Shown: positions 15,766 through 23,805 of the stretch, one piece after another
Numbering within the stretch: position 1 is the stretch's first letter
How the letters are laid out: each line of letters opens with the position of its first letter
Source of the DNA: UBA11704 sp964491805
GTDB lineage: Bacteria; Patescibacteriota; Minisyncoccia; Phycocordibacterales; UBA5272
Length of the DNA stretch: 51,758 nt
Direction: 5' to 3'
Assembly: GCA_964491805.1 (NCBI GenBank)
Contig: CAZBGU010000004.1
Location: 1-51,758, forward strand
Program-made: the position numbers and the translations under genes
The notes under the pieces: generated by a model
What the model saw: only the letters and a program-made list of their open reading frames with translations
Databases searched by the model: none
What the model was told of the DNA's origin: nothing

Positions 15766-17496
15766 ATGGAATTCCTATCTATTATTGCTATTGTCCTAAG
15801 TGTTATAGCGCTGTCAAAAGCTAGTGGCGCAGAAGAAAAGATAAGGCGACTTGAGGCTCGATACAAAAATAACAATCCTGGAACCGTAAAAAGCTCTGTT
15901 CAGGTGCAGGGTGCTATTTCATCACCAGGGCTTACGCAGGCACAAGTGCTAGGACATACAGAAAAAAGTGCAGGTCAAGAGACTAACAAGGAGAGTGCTT
16001 TTGTTGCTTGGGTAAAAGAAGACTGGTTACTTAAACTCGGTGGAGTGCTTGTGGTGATGGGTGTCCTTTTCTTTTTGTCACTTGCATTTACAACAGTTGG
16101 AGCACAGGGGAAAGTAGCGATTGGGTACTTGTTTGGTATAACCCTCATGGTCTTTGGGTTCAAGCATGCAGCAAAACAGTTAGTTGGGGGTTCTGCTGTA
16201 CATCTCGTTGGGGCAACGGTTGTTCTTATCACCACCTATGTAGCAAGATTGCCTGGGTATGACTTATTTGATCCGATACTTACAATGTTTTTGATGTTCC
16301 TTGTGTCTGTCTGTATTTCACTTATGGCATTTGTATACAAAAGAACAGAACTTGCACATGTTGGACTATGTGTTTCTGGCGTAGTTCCAATTCTTGTCAG
16401 TACGGGGAGTAATAACTTTTTCGGACTTTTGATGTACCTTGCTGTCGTTACTATTGGCGTAGTATGGCTAGCTTTTGTCACAAGGTGGAGAACGTTAATT
16501 TTTCTTGCGTTGTCGATTATTAGCATCTATTCTTCGATGTATATTACCGGAGGTATGGGCGATGCTCCTATGGCGTTCGGCGAGATTTGTATGGTGATTG
16601 GATTTGGTATGTTATTTTATCTTACAAGTTTATTTTCTATTTTCCGTTCGGGAGGTATTACAGGTAAGGTCGATGGACTTGTTGCACTCCTTAATGCTGG
16701 GTATGTTCTCATGTGGGTAATTGGTGAAGCTCCAGAGGATTTCAAGTCAACCCTCGTTGCGGTCATAGGACTCGTATATGCAATTGGTTTCTTCTTTGTG
16801 TACAAAGTGACTAATGTGTATACATCATTTGTTGTTTATGGTGGTGTTGCACTTGGTATGCTTGCTACGTCAATTATGATTGAGCTTTCAGGTAATGCCG
16901 AAGCTGTAGCACTTTTGCTTATTGGAGCAGGGGCTACACTTTTAACATACTACTTGTCACATGATGAGAACGTTACTAAGGCTATTGCTTTCTTCAATAT
17001 ATTGCCGTTATGGGGTGTTGTCGGCGCGATGAGTACTATTGTAAAGTCCTCGTACTGGCATTCTGTGACAGATAGTAACTGGAGCGACTATGTTGTGATT
17101 ATTCTTGCGATTACAGTCTACTATTCATTGTATACATACTTTGTAACCGTCTCAAAGGATCTTGGGTATACTAGTCTGTGGGTTGCAAATGTAATTACTA
17201 CCATAGGCATCTGGCTTGCCTTTCATCAGTTTGTTGGAGGAGGTTTTGCTACTGTCCTCAGTATTGTTACCTATACGATTATCGGCCTTATTATTCTCTT
17301 TATGGCAACTCAAGAGAATAATCTACAAAAAGGGAAGTATGCAAGAATATGGCTCGGTCTTGTTGCTGCCCATGTGATTCTCTGGGATGCGTGGCAGGTC
17401 GGTGATGTTGCCCTAGGTGTATTCATCTGTGTAGCTATAGGAGTCTTACTACTCAGTACAACATTTATTATTAAGAAAATAACACAACAAGCGTAG
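15766..17496 (+). CDS. DUF2339 polytopic membrane protein
   Basis: 576 residues. The N-terminus has one hydrophobic segment, then a short charged stretch (EEKIRRLEARYK) that may form a coiled coil, and a linker. From about residue 84 come a dozen or more hydrophobic segments, starting with the DUF2339 signature KEDWLLKLGGVLVVMGVLFF and GKVAIGYLFGITLMVFGFK. DUF2339 proteins are conserved multispanning membrane proteins of unknown function, often linked to the cell envelope. Six bases separate it from the thrombospondin-repeat gene, so the two form an operon. No strong promoter is seen; TATACT lies at 15724. Confidence 0.85.
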   Translation: MEFLSIIAIVLSVIALSKASGAEEKIRRLEARYKNNNPGTVKSSVQVQGAISSPGLTQAQVLGHTEKSAGQETNKESAFVAWVKEDWLLKLGGVLVVMGVLFFLSLAFTTVGAQGKVAIGYLFGITLMVFGFKHAAKQLVGGSAVHLVGATVVLITTYVARLPGYDLFDPILTMFLMFLVSVCISLMAFVYKRTELAHVGLCVSGVVPILVSTGSNNFFGLLMYLAVVTIGVVWLAFVTRWRTLIFLALSIISIYSSMYITGGMGDAPMAFGEICMVIGFGMLFYLTSLFSIFRSGGITGKVDGLVALLNAGYVLMWVIGEAPEDFKSTLVAVIGLVYAIGFFFVYKVTNVYTSFVVYGGVALGMLATSIMIELSGNAEAVALLLIGAGATLLTYYLSHDENVTKAIAFFNILPLWGVVGAMSTIVKSSYWHSVTDSNWSDYVVIILAITVYYSLYTYFVTVSKDLGYTSLWVANVITTIGIWLAFHQFVGGGFATVLSIVTYTIIGLIILFMATQENNLQKGKYARIWLGLVAAHVILWDAWQVGDVALGVFICVAIGVLLLSTTFIIKKITQQA

Positions 17497-17502
17497 GTAT
17501 TT

Positions 17503-18597
17503 ATGAAAAAATTCTATTGGTCACTTATATGTGTCAGCAGTATAACGTTTTGTTATGCATTTGATGTTTCTTCGTATACTACGGTAGCCCCAGTTACTCA
17601 GCTGCCTGTCTCACAGCCAAGTGTGGTGGAGATAAACAATCTAAGCAGACAGGCTAATTACGCATTAGTTGATTCACATGGAGATGCTGTGCCTCAGCAG
17701 TTTAGAGTCATTACCAGGAGTACGCTTGTTCCGCCAGAGAGTGTTCTTGGGTGTATGTCCACGTGTTCTGATGCAAGAACCCTGGTCGACGGTGATGAAA
17801 GCACGACTTTTGACTTTCCTTTGATGTCACAAGGCACACAAAAAGGAAGTATTAAAATAGTTTATGCAAAACCGCTTACTACGGATTCTGTTGTATTTAG
17901 GACGACAAGTGACTCGTATATGCCAAATGCATTCACTCTTGTTATTGATGGGAAACCGATATTAAATACAATAGAAGGGGGTAGTGCCAAGTTTCCGATG
18001 ATGTCAGCAAAAACTGTTGAGATTTCATTTACGTACACACAGCCTATACGGTTTACAGAAGTTGGTGTTGGTTTGGTCAAGGAAGAAGTTGTTACGAGTT
18101 CCGTTCGTTTTGTCTATCTGCCAAAAGAAACATACAGATTGTATGCAGATTCTCCTCTCGGGAGAGAAATGTTACCAACGCCACCAATTGATCTTTTTTC
18201 AAAAAAAGCAGAGCACGAAGTGACCGTCCTTGCCCCATCTAGTAATGGTTTCTACAAAGAAAAAGATTCTGATGGTGACGGTGTTGCAAATAGCCTCGAT
18301 AACTGTCCGTCAGTTGCTAACACGAATCAGTCAGATGGAAACACTAATGGTGTCGGAGACGCTTGCGATGACTACGATTATGACGGTGTTATGACTGCAT
18401 CTGATAATTGCCCAACAGTTGTCAACCCTGATCAGCGCGATATAGATAAGGACGGTGTGGGTGATGCATGTGATACAGAAGAAAGTAGGCTCACTGAAAA
18501 GTATGCATGGATGCCATGGGTTGTTTTTGCGTTAGTATTTTGTGTCATAGTTGGAATGGGGTATGAGATGGTTCAGATGAAAAAAAATAATGCGTAA
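17503..18597 (+). CDS. Membrane-tethered thrombospondin type 3 repeat protein
   Basis: 364 residues. Signal peptide MKKFYWSLICVSSITFCYA, then a roughly 200-residue beta-rich ectodomain with a Cys pair (CMSTC) and discoidin-like tone. About residues 255-325 carry Ca2+-binding thrombospondin type 3 repeats: DSDGDGVANSLDNCPSV, DGNTNGVGDACDDYDYDGV, ASDNCPTVVNPDQ and DIDKDGVGDACD. A single C-terminal membrane helix (WMPWVVFALVFCVIVGMGY) and a short basic tail follow. Such repeats are rigid calcium-dependent stalks. Its position after the DUF2339 gene suggests a joint envelope function. Confidence 0.85.
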   Translation: MKKFYWSLICVSSITFCYAFDVSSYTTVAPVTQLPVSQPSVVEINNLSRQANYALVDSHGDAVPQQFRVITRSTLVPPESVLGCMSTCSDARTLVDGDESTTFDFPLMSQGTQKGSIKIVYAKPLTTDSVVFRTTSDSYMPNAFTLVIDGKPILNTIEGGSAKFPMMSAKTVEISFTYTQPIRFTEVGVGLVKEEVVTSSVRFVYLPKETYRLYADSPLGREMLPTPPIDLFSKKAEHEVTVLAPSSNGFYKEKDSDGDGVANSLDNCPSVANTNQSDGNTNGVGDACDDYDYDGVMTASDNCPTVVNPDQRDIDKDGVGDACDTEESRLTEKYAWMPWVVFALVFCVIVGMGYEMVQMKKNNA

Positions 18598-18661
18598 CTT
18601 TGTAAAATTAATCGTACTAGGTAAAACATACTTCAAGGTACAACAAGACTGTATACATTAT

Positions 18662-19528
18662 ATGAAAAAATATTGTTCACTGGTTGTTATTTTCTTTGTA
18701 TTTTTCACGATATCAGGATACCCATTATACCCATTGGCTGCTGCCCAGTCAGGGGCAGTAGATGGTCAAAAGTTTACTTCTTCTCAGCAATGTATGGAGT
18801 TTACTCATATACTTAGCATTCGGTCTAAAGACAAGACGACACAAGGAGAGGTAACGCAACTACAAAAATTCTTACTGAGAGGAGGGTATCTAACTGGAGA
18901 GGTTAGTGGGTATTATGGTGTTTTGACTGAGAAAGCTGTAAAGCTTTATCAAAAAGAAAATAGCATAGCGCAAACAGGTAGAGTAGATATAGCTACACGT
19001 AAGCTGATTAGCAAGAAGAGCTGTGACGGTTTTTACGGCACTGTGTTACACAGTGTAAAAGATACAAAGGAGGCGGTGTCTAAAAGTGTTATAGAAAATG
19101 GTGACAAGGGTACGACGTCACAAGTTTATACTAGCACTGATTTAGTATTGTCGAGCTCTACGGAGGCTTCTCGGAACCACATGAGTTGTGCTAGTCCTTC
19201 CTTTAAAAAGCTTGCAAACGGACAGGTTGGTTGTTATGGGATATGGAGCGATGACCATGTGTTTGGTGATGATGTTGATATGTGTCCAAAGATAGGCCAT
19301 ACTCCGGGAGTTGGTTGCAAACTGAGTACAATTGCTTGCGAAGCGGGGCAAGCTTTTGCGACACGTGCCGTCAAGCCGGGGTTGCTCACAAGTTCTTCAG
19401 AAGACCTGATTACGTTCGCAAAAAATTTACATTCAACGCCCGAAGCTGTGAAAAAGAGTATTCTAATATTGTGGGAATACAGATGCAGTGATTACGGTTT
19501 GAGTACATATGGCTCTCGACAACAGTAG
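18662..19528 (+). CDS. Secreted PGBD protein, Cys-rich C-terminus
   Basis: 288 residues from ATG 18662 (MKKYCSLVVIFFVFFTISGYPL.., signal peptide); the longer in-frame form overlaps the previous gene. The PGBD (about 45-120) shows LSIRSKDKTTQGEVTQLQKFL, GYYGVLTEKAVKLYQ and VDIATRKLISKKSC. The C-terminal part has six or more Cys (CASPSFKKLANGQVGCYG, MCPKIGHTPGVGC, ACEAG, RCSD) and no recognised fold. 64 bases separate it from the thrombospondin gene, so it may be the third gene of that operon. Confidence 0.8.
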   Translation: MKKYCSLVVIFFVFFTISGYPLYPLAAAQSGAVDGQKFTSSQQCMEFTHILSIRSKDKTTQGEVTQLQKFLLRGGYLTGEVSGYYGVLTEKAVKLYQKENSIAQTGRVDIATRKLISKKSCDGFYGTVLHSVKDTKEAVSKSVIENGDKGTTSQVYTSTDLVLSSSTEASRNHMSCASPSFKKLANGQVGCYGIWSDDHVFGDDVDMCPKIGHTPGVGCKLSTIACEAGQAFATRAVKPGLLTSSSEDLITFAKNLHSTPEAVKKSILILWEYRCSDYGLSTYGSRQQ

Positions 19529-19625
19529 ACCAATTCATCTTGACTTAGGCAACTCATCTTTGCAGATGATTGATATTGGTAGTAGAATGGTGTGCATGTA
19601 AGGTTAAGGTTTATTTCTTTCTGTT

Positions 19626-20246
19626 GTGGAAACTTTTTATCTTATAAAAAAACTAGAATTAGCCGCAAAGAAATCACTGGAACTTGTTGACCAAGAAAGG
19701 GAAAAACAGGCACATGGTGCGTATTTTCCTTTGAATACAAGACATCCACGAGTTCTCGCTCGAGAAACATTTTATCAACATGAGCACAAAGTGTTGCTCG
19801 ATGTTATGGATCAGGTTGATTCGTTCAGTGAAAAGGAAGATGAAGAGGACAAGGAAGAGATTATTTTTATTGCAAGGAGACTCATTGCCGAAGTAACATA
19901 TCCATGGATAAGGAGACGAGTTCTTGATGAAGAGCATTATCATGAGATTTATCGTGATAAAGATTTTGAACCATACGCAAAAATGTTACCAAACAAGCAG
20001 AAATCCCTTTTTTCTTCTAAAATCGAGGTCCTTGGTCTTTCTGGAGAGCTTGAGAAAGAACTTATTGAAGAATTAAAGCATAGGGTCCCTGTCTCACAAA
20101 GAACGAGCTACATACCTCTTATAGCTGACGTTGTCAGTAATAAAGACAAGCTTCAAAATATGTTTAAAGATAATTGGTCTCAGAAGGCACATCTTATTAA
20201 TTTTCGACTGTATGAGCTAGGGCTGGTTGAGAAAGTTGCCAAATAA
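19626..20246 (+). CDS. Unknown soluble alpha-helical protein
   Basis: 206 residues, rich in Lys, Glu and Leu, with no signal peptide or membrane segment. Helices dominate, with charged runs such as SEKEDEEDKEEIIFIARRL. I do not recognise the family. The start is uncertain: GTG 19626 is the best candidate, TTG 19624 overlaps it, and no ATG is suitable. TAGAAT at 19583 could be its -10 box. It is the last gene of insert B, before the rpsN promoter. Confidence 0.6.
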   Translation: METFYLIKKLELAAKKSLELVDQEREKQAHGAYFPLNTRHPRVLARETFYQHEHKVLLDVMDQVDSFSEKEDEEDKEEIIFIARRLIAEVTYPWIRRRVLDEEHYHEIYRDKDFEPYAKMLPNKQKSLFSSKIEVLGLSGELEKELIEELKHRVPVSQRTSYIPLIADVVSNKDKLQNMFKDNWSQKAHLINFRLYELGLVEKVAK

Positions 20247-20304
20247 TCCATGTTCTTGTATTGCACGGTAAGAGCGGCAAGGTTTTTGATTTACGACAAA
20301 GGAT

Positions 20305-20333
20305 TTGTTATTTTTATGTTTTTATGGTACTAT
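20305..20333 (+). promoter_or_regulatory. Promoter of the rpsN-rplO block
   Basis: TTGTTA (20305-20310), a 17-base spacer and extended -10 TG-G-TACTAT (20325-20333). The predicted start near 20340 leaves a leader of about 170 bases before rpsN, long enough for an autoregulatory structure; I see no clear one. Confidence 0.5.
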
Positions 20334-20511
20334 CACAAAGCTGTCTGTAATCCGTGTTTCTCCGTAAGTTTTTGGTAGAAATACAAGACATTTACGCATT
20401 TACATGTGATATTCAGACAAGCTGGTTGCTGGAAGATATCCAGGGCATTATTATGCTTTTGGCGGTATCTACTAGTAACTGTTATCTATTAACGATTAAC
20501 TATCACAACGA

Positions 20512-20697
20512 ATGGCAAAAACATCAACCATTGCACGAAGCAATAAAAAGCCAAAGTTCTCGTCACGAATAGTAAACCGATGCTTTAAATGTGGTCGAAA
20601 GCACGGATTCATGCGAGATTTTGGTCTATGCCGAACATGTTTTCGTGAGCTTGCTAACGAGGGTATGCTTCCAGGTATTAAAAAGGCTTCTTGGTAA
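20512..20697 (+). CDS. rpsN: Small ribosomal subunit protein uS14, zinc-binding type
   Basis: 61-residue short S14. It has CxxC...CxxC: RCFKCGRKHGFMRDFGLCRTCFREL, with four Cys to hold a zinc ion, followed by ELANEGMLPGIKKASW. The short, zinc-containing form is typical of Gram-positives and many CPR. ATG 20512, TAA stop. It opens the second block of spc genes and lies in the usual place after rplE, here separated by insert B. Confidence 0.96.
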   Translation: MAKTSTIARSNKKPKFSSRIVNRCFKCGRKHGFMRDFGLCRTCFRELANEGMLPGIKKASW

Positions 20698-20707
20698 TTT
20701 ACTTTCT

Positions 20708-21091
20708 ATGGATCAAATAGCAAACATGCTCATCGCAATCAAAAACGGCGGTCTCGTAAAGAAGGCAACCGTTACACTTCCTTCATCAAAGATGAAAGTG
20801 GCGATTCTTGAGCTTCTCAAAAATGAAGGGTACATTAAGACCTACAAGGTAGAAGGGGAGACAAAGCCAACAGTAGAGGTTGTGCTTGCGTACACAAAAG
20901 ATATGCCACGTATTCATGGCGTGGCTCGTGTGTCAAAGCAATCAAAGCGTGTCTATACTGGTGTAAAAGATATTACATCATTCAAGTATGGTCATGGTAT
21001 GACGGTGTTCTCAACCCCAAAGGGAATTCTTTCTGATAAGCAAGCGCGTAAGGAAATGGTCGGTGGGGAAATATTATTCACAATCTGGTAA
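20708..21091 (+). CDS. rpsH: Small ribosomal subunit protein uS8
   Basis: 127 residues from ATG 20708 (MDQIANMLIAIKNGG), the start that matches the S8 family. S8 binds the central domain of 16S rRNA and, in E. coli, represses the spc operon. Recognisable: SSKMKVAILELLKNEGYI, RVSKQSKRVYTG and YGHGMTVFSTPKGILSDKQARK, close to the usual NGLGIAIVSTSKGVMTD. The first start of the long open frame (20591) overlaps rpsN and is not used. Confidence 0.95.
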   Translation: MDQIANMLIAIKNGGLVKKATVTLPSSKMKVAILELLKNEGYIKTYKVEGETKPTVEVVLAYTKDMPRIHGVARVSKQSKRVYTGVKDITSFKYGHGMTVFSTPKGILSDKQARKEMVGGEILFTIW

Positions 21092-21097
21092 AAACGT

Positions 21098-21631
21098 ATG
21101 AGCAGAATAGGAAAACAACAAATACAAATTCCAGCAGGTGTCGAAGTTACTTTTGATGCCCATGCTGTACGTGTAAAAGGCCCACAAGGAGAACTTGTGC
21201 GCGAGATTCGTGATGAAATCACTTTCAAAACAGAAAACGGCATCATCACAGCAGAGCCACGTCGAAACGATAAGTTTTCACGTTCACTCTGGGGAACATA
21301 CATGTCACACTTGAAGAACATGATTCAAGGTGTTGTGACTCCATTTAGTAAGAGACTTCTTGTTGAAGGAGTTGGATTCAAGTGGGATGTTAAAGGTTCT
21401 GACCTTAATCTTTCTCTTGGCTTCTCTCATCCAGTAGTTAAAACAATTCCAGCGGGGCTTACTGTCGTTGCTGAAAAAGGTGCGCTTACTATCACAGGTA
21501 TTGATAAAGAGGCGGTCGGACTCTTTGCTAATCAGGTACGTTCACTTAAGAAGCCAGAACCATACAAGGGTAAAGGTATTCGTTATAGTGATGAAGTTAT
21601 CCGTCGTAAGCAGGGTAAGAAATCAGCATAA
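21098..21631 (+). CDS. rplF: Large ribosomal subunit protein uL6
   Basis: L6 sits near the factor-binding site of 50S. 177 residues: MSRIGKQQIQIPAGVEV, VKGPQGELVREIRDEI, LWGTYMSHLKNMIQGV, LLVEGVGFKWDV, GFSHPVVKTIP and the C-terminal EPYKGKGIRYSDEVIRRKQGKK. Normal length and complete signature. It begins 6 bases after rpsH. Confidence 0.97.
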   Translation: MSRIGKQQIQIPAGVEVTFDAHAVRVKGPQGELVREIRDEITFKTENGIITAEPRRNDKFSRSLWGTYMSHLKNMIQGVVTPFSKRLLVEGVGFKWDVKGSDLNLSLGFSHPVVKTIPAGLTVVAEKGALTITGIDKEAVGLFANQVRSLKKPEPYKGKGIRYSDEVIRRKQGKKSA

Positions 21632-21657
21632 TTTGGCATAGCCTGTACAATAACTAT

Positions 21658-22008
21658 ATGAAAACAAGTATTAAAACAGAAAAGCGAGCACGTCTTCACA
21701 AGAAGATTCGTTCTCGTGTAACAGGAACAGGAGAGCGCCCAAGACTCGCTGTATTTCGTTCTAACCGCTACATGTACGCGCAACTTATTGATGATGTTCT
21801 TGCGATCACGCTTGCGTCAGCGTCAGATATTTCTTTGGATGCAAAGATGACTAAAGTTGAAAGAGCTGCGACAGTAGGAAAGAAGCTTGCAGAAGAGGCA
21901 AAGAAGAAAAATATTACCACAGTCGTTTTTGATCGTGGCGGGTTCTCGTACCGAGGTCGAGTAGCAGCGCTTGCAGAAGGTGCACGCGAGGGTGGACTTA
22001 ACTTCTAA
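21658..22008 (+). CDS. rplR: Large ribosomal subunit protein uL18
   Basis: L18 binds 5S rRNA together with L5. 116 residues: RLHKKIRSRVTGTGERPRLAVFRSNRYMYAQLID, KKLAEEAKKKNITTVVFDRGGFSYRGRVAALAEGAREGGLNF, the standard C-terminal L18 motif. Normal length. Four bases separate its TAA from the rpsE start. Confidence 0.97.
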   Translation: MKTSIKTEKRARLHKKIRSRVTGTGERPRLAVFRSNRYMYAQLIDDVLAITLASASDISLDAKMTKVERAATVGKKLAEEAKKKNITTVVFDRGGFSYRGRVAALAEGAREGGLNF

Positions 22009-22012
22009 AACT

Positions 22013-22711
22013 ATGTCAGAAACAAATACAACAACTAATACACCAGTAGAAGCACCTGCTCAGACTTCATCAACAGTTGCAACAGGAAATGTTGCGGTTG
22101 CTCATGAACGAGATGCTAGAGATTCTGCAAATCGTGGACAGCGTGGAGGTAAGGGTGGCCGTCCAGGAGGTAAAGGTGGAGCTCGTCCACCACGTGCTCC
22201 ACGTGAGAAGCCAGAATTTGATAGCAAGACTATCAGTATTCGTCGAGTGACTCGTGTGGTCTCAGGAGGTCGTCGCTTTACTCTTTCTGTAGCGCTCGTT
22301 GCCGGAGATAGAAATGGACGCATCGGTCTAGGAACAGGAAAAGCACTCGATACTCAGGTTGCGATTGAAAAAGCTCTCAAGGCTGCAAAGCGTAACATGA
22401 TGACAATCAAGCTTTCAAAGGATAAATCACTTTCACATGACATAGATGCTAAGTTCAAGTCATCAGAAGTAATGATCATGCCTAACAAAGGACGCGGACT
22501 TATCGCTGGTTCATCTGCTCGTACTATCCTCGCACTTGCTGGACTCAATAATGTTACTGCAAAGTTCTACTCAGGAACAAAGAACAAGCTTAACAACGCT
22601 CGTGCAACAATGAAGGCACTCGAACAAGTGGCATATGCTCACGGCGAGGCTCCTGTTGTTGCTACAAAGATGGTTGAAGTTCCTGTAGAAGCACCTATTA
22701 CCAACAAATAA
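22013..22711 (+). CDS. rpsE: Small ribosomal subunit protein uS5, extended N-terminus
   Basis: 232 residues from ATG 22013 (MSETNTTTN). S5 helps decoding fidelity and mRNA unwinding. The core (about 75-225) is normal: RRVTRVVSGGRRFTLSV, GDRNGRIGLGTGKA and PNKGRGLIAGSSARTILALAG. Before it lies a roughly 70-residue disordered extension, Thr-rich then Gly/Arg/Lys-rich (RGQRGGKGGRPGGKGGARPP), absent from the E. coli protein. The rpmD (L30) gene, normally next, is absent: rplO starts 10 bases after this gene. Confidence 0.95.
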   Translation: MSETNTTTNTPVEAPAQTSSTVATGNVAVAHERDARDSANRGQRGGKGGRPGGKGGARPPRAPREKPEFDSKTISIRRVTRVVSGGRRFTLSVALVAGDRNGRIGLGTGKALDTQVAIEKALKAAKRNMMTIKLSKDKSLSHDIDAKFKSSEVMIMPNKGRGLIAGSSARTILALAGLNNVTAKFYSGTKNKLNNARATMKALEQVAYAHGEAPVVATKMVEVPVEAPITNK

Positions 22712-22721
22712 CTAAACGACT

Positions 22722-23279
22722 ATGCAAATACATGAAATAAGACGCGATCACGCGCACAAAAAATCAAAGCTTGTCGCTCGTGGTGGTAAGCGTGGTAAGA
22801 CTGCAGGTAAGGGAGGTAAGGGTCAGACAGCTCGTGCCGGACACCGTGTTCGTCCAGCTATGCGTGACATCATCAAGAAGCTCCCTAAGCTTCGAGGTCA
22901 TGGTAAGAACCGTTCTGAATCAGTATTCTACCGAGGCCCAGAAGCGGTTGTTAACCTTTCAGCACTCAATGTGTTTGCAAAGGGTGACGCAGTTAACCCA
23001 GCAACTCTTATTGCAAAAGGACTTATCAAGAAGACTCTTGGTAAGACTCCTGTTGTTAAGATTCTTGGAACTGGAGATATCTCTGTAGCTGTCACGGTTA
23101 CAGGATGTACAGCTTCATCTACAGCTACTGAGAAGATCGAGAAAGCTGGCGGAACAGTTACTGTTACCGTAAAGGCAAAGCCACAGTCAGACGAACAACT
23201 TGCTAAGATCGCTGCCAACAAGGCGAAGAAGCTTGATAAGAAAGCCGCTAAGAAGGGTGGTGCTAAGAAGAAGAAATAA
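22722..23279 (+). CDS. rplO: Large ribosomal subunit protein uL15
   Basis: L15 stabilises the 50S central region. 185 residues: the glycine-rich RGGKRGKTAGKGGKGQ, ARAGHRVRPAMRDIIKKLPK, a beta-rich C-terminal half, and a basic lysine tail (KKAAKKGGAKKKK). It is longer than the usual roughly 145 because of the tail. The N-terminal IHEIRRDHAHKKSKLVARGGK replaces the usual L(K/R)PAPGSKK opening. Last gene of the ribosomal block; a strong terminator follows. Confidence 0.94.
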   Translation: MQIHEIRRDHAHKKSKLVARGGKRGKTAGKGGKGQTARAGHRVRPAMRDIIKKLPKLRGHGKNRSESVFYRGPEAVVNLSALNVFAKGDAVNPATLIAKGLIKKTLGKTPVVKILGTGDISVAVTVTGCTASSTATEKIEKAGGTVTVTVKAKPQSDEQLAKIAANKAKKLDKKAAKKGGAKKKK

Positions 23280-23319
23280 AATAGTCTTTGTTAGTCTCAT
23301 TTAATATCTGAATCAAGTT

Positions 23320-23351
23320 GCAAAAGCGTCCACCACTGTGGACGCTTTTGC
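23320..23351 (+). terminator. Terminator after rplO
   Basis: Perfect 14-base stem GCAAAAGCGTCCAC/GTGGACGCTTTTGC (23320-23333 with 23338-23351), loop CACT. It separates the ribosomal block from insert C, so secY is not co-transcribed with rplO. Confidence 0.85.
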
Positions 23352-23784
23352 TATGTTTAGCATCTTTATATACTTGTGCGATTTATTGTTTTAGATGTTG
23401 TGAATTTGTACTATGAAAACTTTTGCCAACACTCTGACTTCTACTGGTGTTGTTATTGTCCATATAGTGTCACATTTTGTTTAAATGTTGTTGGAATAAA
23501 ACATTTGTACTGTGCACACAGAAAGTATGAAGTGGTTACCTTTGTTTAGAGAGACTTGTCACATTTATTTACTTATCAAAATATCAGAACCTGGTATCCC
23601 TGGTACACCAGCTCACCTTTTAGCCATTTCTCTACTTAAAAGACAAAGGCTAAAATCTGTTGCAAGTTTCAAAAGATCTGAAGGCGTAAATTGAGTAAAT
23701 AAATATAAAACGAAGAGGATAAATGTTGTTTATTTTTTTGCACTAGACCAACTTTTTCTTTTTTCACCATGTAGTCCGACTCTC
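23352..23784. other. Long non-coding spacer
   Basis: 433 bases of AT-rich DNA between the rplO terminator and the promoter of the next gene. No tRNA, repeat or long ORF is evident. A 60-codon open frame (23512-23694) has no family resemblance. The spacer could hold a small RNA or decayed gene; nothing in the sequence proves either. Confidence 0.4.
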
Positions 23785-23787
23785 TTG

Positions 23788-23796
23788 TGGTACACT
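23788..23796 (+). promoter_or_regulatory. Extended -10 of the 23806 gene
   Basis: TG-G-TACACT, an extended -10 with no good -35. It ends 9 bases before ATG 23806, again the leaderless distance. Confidence 0.4.
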
Positions 23797-23805
23797 ACAG
23801 ATATT

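Noticed and set aside
23512..23694. 60-codon open frame between rplO and the 23806 gene
   Set aside because: No family resemblance, no plausible promoter or start context, and it ends in TGA, which no real gene here uses.
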